A stretch of DNA of 15,398 nucleotides. Origin: Bdellovibrio sp. (lineage in GTDB: Bacteria > Myxococcota > SpSt-1050). Of the stretch, positions 13,547-15,398 are shown one piece after another. A program made the position numbers and the translations under genes. The stretch spans positions 1-15,398 of the forward strand of contig DYEF01000061.1 of NCBI GenBank assembly GCA_020725805.1, in the 5' to 3' direction. Position 1 is the stretch's first letter; every line of letters begins with the position of its first letter. The notes under the pieces were generated by a model. It was not told the DNA's origin, made no database searches, and was given only the letters and a program-made list of their open reading frames with translations.

Positions 13547-14395
13547 TTATTTTTTTATCTCTTTCAGTTTATTCTGGGCCATCGAGGAATATCTGGACTT
13601 CGGGTAGTTCTTTATAAGTTCTTCAAGAATCGTCCTGCCGTCATCCTTAAGCGAGATATTGATAAAGGAAATCCCCATCTTGTAGAGAACCTCATCCATT
13701 GAATCAAATTTTTTCGGATTCTCTTTAATAATCTTTTCATATTCGAGGATTGCGTTCTGGAATTTCCCTTCACGGTAATAAGTCTCGGCTATAAGCATTA
13801 TAATCTCATATTTGCCGCTGTCATTCCACTTCGTGAGCGCCTCATCCAGAAGAATTCTGGAGGCCTCCCACTGCTTGTCGCCCAGAAATTTTTTTGCCAG
13901 AACTATATACTCTTTTCTGGTGGTCGGTCTCTTTATTCCAGTGAGTTTATCTGTCTTTTCTTCCTGTCTTTCGGCAGTCTTCTGTGTCCCCTGTTGCGGC
14001 AGTTTCGAGTATGCGTCCTTCAGTTTATTCAGTTCGTTATTCAGTTCATCAATTCTGTGCATATTCAGCTCATACTTGCCGTTCAGTTCCATAATGGAGC
14101 TGACCACCTTGTCAAGCTGAACTCCGAAATCCGCTACATTGCTGCCGTATGTGCTTCTGATATTTTCAAGGGATTGTGAAAGTTTCTGGGCATCTTTATC
14201 ATAATTCTGGAGTCTCTCTTCTGTGGATTTCTGGTCGAGTGCCTGTTTTTCCTTAAGATTCTTAAGTTCGGTCTTGAGCTGATTTATTTCCTCGGCCAGC
14301 TGTTCACCCTCGTCGCGCGACATAAATATAAAACAGCCGTTCAGAAACAGAGCAAATGCTATTACTGTCAATATAGTTTTTGGAAGAATCTTCAT
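13547..14395 (-). CDS. cpoB: CpoB/YbgF-like Tol-Pal system coiled-coil TPR protein, predicted lipoprotein
   Basis: CpoB coordinates peptidoglycan synthesis with outer-membrane constriction through TolA in E. coli. This 282-residue protein has the same plan (E. coli 263): an N-terminal coiled coil (about 28-130, with heptad-like EEINQLKTELKNLKEK), a charged linker (130-160), and TPR-like helices (about 160-280) with YIVLAKKFLGDKQWEAS, AETYYREGKFQNAILEYEK and DDGRTILEELIKNYPKSRYS. Unlike E. coli CpoB, which is a soluble periplasmic protein, this one ends its signal with FLNGC (Cys21) and is probably lipidated; Asn at -2 is a little unusual. It lies 21 nt downstream of pal in the order pal-cpoB typical of Tol-Pal operons, with only a weak ribosome binding site (AGATAAG), so coupling to pal is likely. 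Confidence 0.85.
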   Translation of the reverse strand: MKILPKTILTVIAFALFLNGCFIFMSRDEGEQLAEEINQLKTELKNLKEKQALDQKSTEERLQNYDKDAQKLSQSLENIRSTYGSNVADFGVQLDKVVSSIMELNGKYELNMHRIDELNNELNKLKDAYSKLPQQGTQKTAERQEEKTDKLTGIKRPTTRKEYIVLAKKFLGDKQWEASRILLDEALTKWNDSGKYEIIMLIAETYYREGKFQNAILEYEKIIKENPKKFDSMDEVLYKMGISFINISLKDDGRTILEELIKNYPKSRYSSMAQNKLKEIKK

Positions 14396-14416
14396 CTTAT
14401 CTTTTTGGATAAGGGG

Positions 14417-15184
14417 CTATTTGGATACTATATCATCCCTACGGTTCTTTGCCCAACACTCCTCGTTGGACTCTTTGCAGACAGGTTTTTCCTTGCCGTA
14501 ACTGATTGTGTCTATCTTTATATTGAGTCCGAGGTTTTTGAGGTACTTTCTCGCAGCCTCAGCCCTCTTCTGACCAAGGGACATATTGTATTCCGTAGTT
14601 CCTCTCTCGTCACAGTTACCTTCGATAACAATCTTCTTCGTCCCTTTCTTCTTTATACACTCGGCGTTCTTCTTGAGTATGTCAGCAGACTCGGAGGTAA
14701 TGTCATATTTGTCGAATTCGAAATATATGCTGTCCACGGTGCACTCGGCTTCCTTCGCAACCATCTTCTGAACACATCTTCCTGATTCACAAATCTTACC
14801 CTCGGCACAATCCTCATTCTTTATGCACTGGGCAGGTACGCATCTGACACCTTCGCATATCTTTCCGCCGGTACAGTCAGAATCCATTGTGCATTCCGGG
14901 ACACACTTGTTGTTCCTGCAGAGCATACCGCCGGAGCAGTCTGCATCATTTATACACTCGGGTTTGATTTCACATTTATTGAATTTACAGATTTTACCGT
15001 AACCGCAGTCCTCATCTTTTCCGCATTCCTGACACTGACCATTTACGCAGACAACCTTACCTTCATTATTTTCAAACGATTTACAGTGTTCATCTGTTTT
15101 ACAGTTAGGGAATTTGGGGGGACAACCGAACAGGAAAACTACTGACAGAATCAACGCTGCAATCATCAAACTTCTTACTCTCAT
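14417..15184 (-). CDS. pal: peptidoglycan-associated lipoprotein Pal with five N-terminal cysteine modules
   Basis: Pal tethers the outer membrane to peptidoglycan and partners TolB. This 255-residue protein is much longer than E. coli Pal (173). Lipobox FLFGC (Cys21) leads into five consecutive cysteine modules: C28-C51, C54-C71, C77-C94, C98-C115 and C120-C137. The last four are strictly C-x5-C-x5-C-x4-C with DxDC or NxDC at the second Cys. The OmpA-like domain (about 147-255) begins SIYFEFDKYDIT, carries the Pal signature EGNCDERGTTEYN (188-200; E. coli has EGH), then GQKRAEAARKYL, SYGKEKP and CWAKNRRDDI. GAGGAGG (15196-15190) sets the start. The modules presumably form a disulfide-rigid stalk or add surface exposure. 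tolB is not adjacent; the sequence upstream is insertion-sequence-like. Confidence 0.93.
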   Translation of the reverse strand: MRVRSLMIAALILSVVFLFGCPPKFPNCKTDEHCKSFENNEGKVVCVNGQCQECGKDEDCGYGKICKFNKCEIKPECINDADCSGGMLCRNNKCVPECTMDSDCTGGKICEGVRCVPAQCIKNEDCAEGKICESGRCVQKMVAKEAECTVDSIYFEFDKYDITSESADILKKNAECIKKKGTKKIVIEGNCDERGTTEYNMSLGQKRAEAARKYLKNLGLNIKIDTISYGKEKPVCKESNEECWAKNRRDDIVSK

Positions 15185-15215
15185 AATTACCTCCTCAATT
15201 ACTACTAACAGGTGG

Positions 15216-15243
15216 AGTTTATTTATTATTCCCGCCTTGTCAA
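15216..15243 (-). promoter_or_regulatory. candidate promoter of pal-cpoB
   Basis: On the minus strand TTGACA (15243-15238) is a perfect -35 box. A 16-nt spacer leads to TAAACT (15221-15216), matching the -10 consensus at 4 of 6 positions. Transcription would start near 15209, giving a leader of about 25 nt before the pal ATG at 15184. Confidence 0.5.
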
Positions 15244-15267
15244 TAAAAATCGGGTTTACTGTTGTTC

Positions 15268-15312
15268 CAAAATAGAAATGTTACATTATCTGCAAAGTAG
15301 AAATGTTACATT
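15268..15312 (+). repeat. two 20-bp direct repeats, probable insertion-sequence end
   Basis: CAAA(A/G)TAGAAATGTTACATT occurs at 15268-15287 and 15293-15312, with 19 of 20 bases identical and a 25-bp period. Closely spaced direct repeats of this kind are typical transposase-binding sites at insertion-sequence ends, and I recall TAGAAATGTNAC-type repeats beside DDE transposase genes. No transposase is visible before the window ends. Downstream, 15313-15398 shows only a short hairpin (TCCCTAT 15377-15383 with ATAGGGA 15392-15398) and an open GTG frame from 15350 too short to judge. Confidence 0.55.
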
Positions 15313-15398
15313 TAATAGGTTTGGATATAAAGAAAAGTTAGGGATTAAAGTGGAATTACAGGGAAAAGTATATGTTTCCCTATGGGGGGTAATAGGGA

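Noticed and set aside
15350-15398. Start of a transposase gene at GTG 15350
   Set aside because: Only 16 codons are visible, with no recognisable motif, so it cannot be supported as a CDS.
1-15398. CRISPR array, rRNA genes or prophage genes
   Set aside because: No regularly spaced repeat-spacer units, rRNA segments or phage structural or integrase genes were seen.

Overview
This window reads as chromosomal sequence from a Gram-negative (diderm) bacterium of moderate G+C. Its markers are Pal and CpoB of the Tol-Pal envelope system, several predicted outer-membrane lipoproteins, SurA-type periplasmic chaperones and strong GGAGG ribosome binding sites. Repeated CxxDxDC-type cysteine modules on secreted lipoproteins, including on Pal itself, recall deltaproteobacterial lineages such as Myxococcota and relatives. 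That placement is inference; no rRNA is present to settle it.

Layout. (1) Positions 158-6980 (+) look like one transcription unit: a near-consensus promoter, tRNA-Leu(CAA), three tandem parvulin/SurA-like periplasmic proteins, pdxA (vitamin B6) and uvrA (excision repair). Gaps are 0-21 nt, and pdxA and uvrA overlap by 13 nt. (2) Positions 7056-10784 form an accessory-looking block: a large cysteine-rich lipoprotein (-) whose promoter predicts a leaderless mRNA, then a glycerol-1-phosphate-dehydrogenase-like enzyme (-) flanked by two paralogous 16-cysteine lipoproteins (+). The short intergenic regions here hold palindromes and promoters. (3) mutS (+) follows a 169-nt leader region with a perfect 10-bp long-range inverted repeat and a hairpin that would cover its ribosome binding site. 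(4) A pal-cpoB pair (-) converges on mutS. Its Pal carries five cysteine modules between the lipid anchor and the OmpA-like domain. (5) The right edge has a 25-bp-period direct repeat that looks like a transposase-binding end of an insertion sequence running out of the window.

How the genes fit together. The envelope theme dominates: lipoproteins and outer-membrane-protein chaperones on the left, disulfide-rich surface lipoproteins in the middle, and the Tol-Pal peptidoglycan tether on the right. Two DNA-repair genes (uvrA, mutS) and pdxA are interspersed. surA-pdxA adjacency is also found in E. coli. The least ordinary parts are the three parvulins lacking both catalytic histidines, the twin 16-cysteine lipoproteins around an archaeal-type lipid enzyme, the cysteine-module Pal, and the possible RNA switch before mutS.
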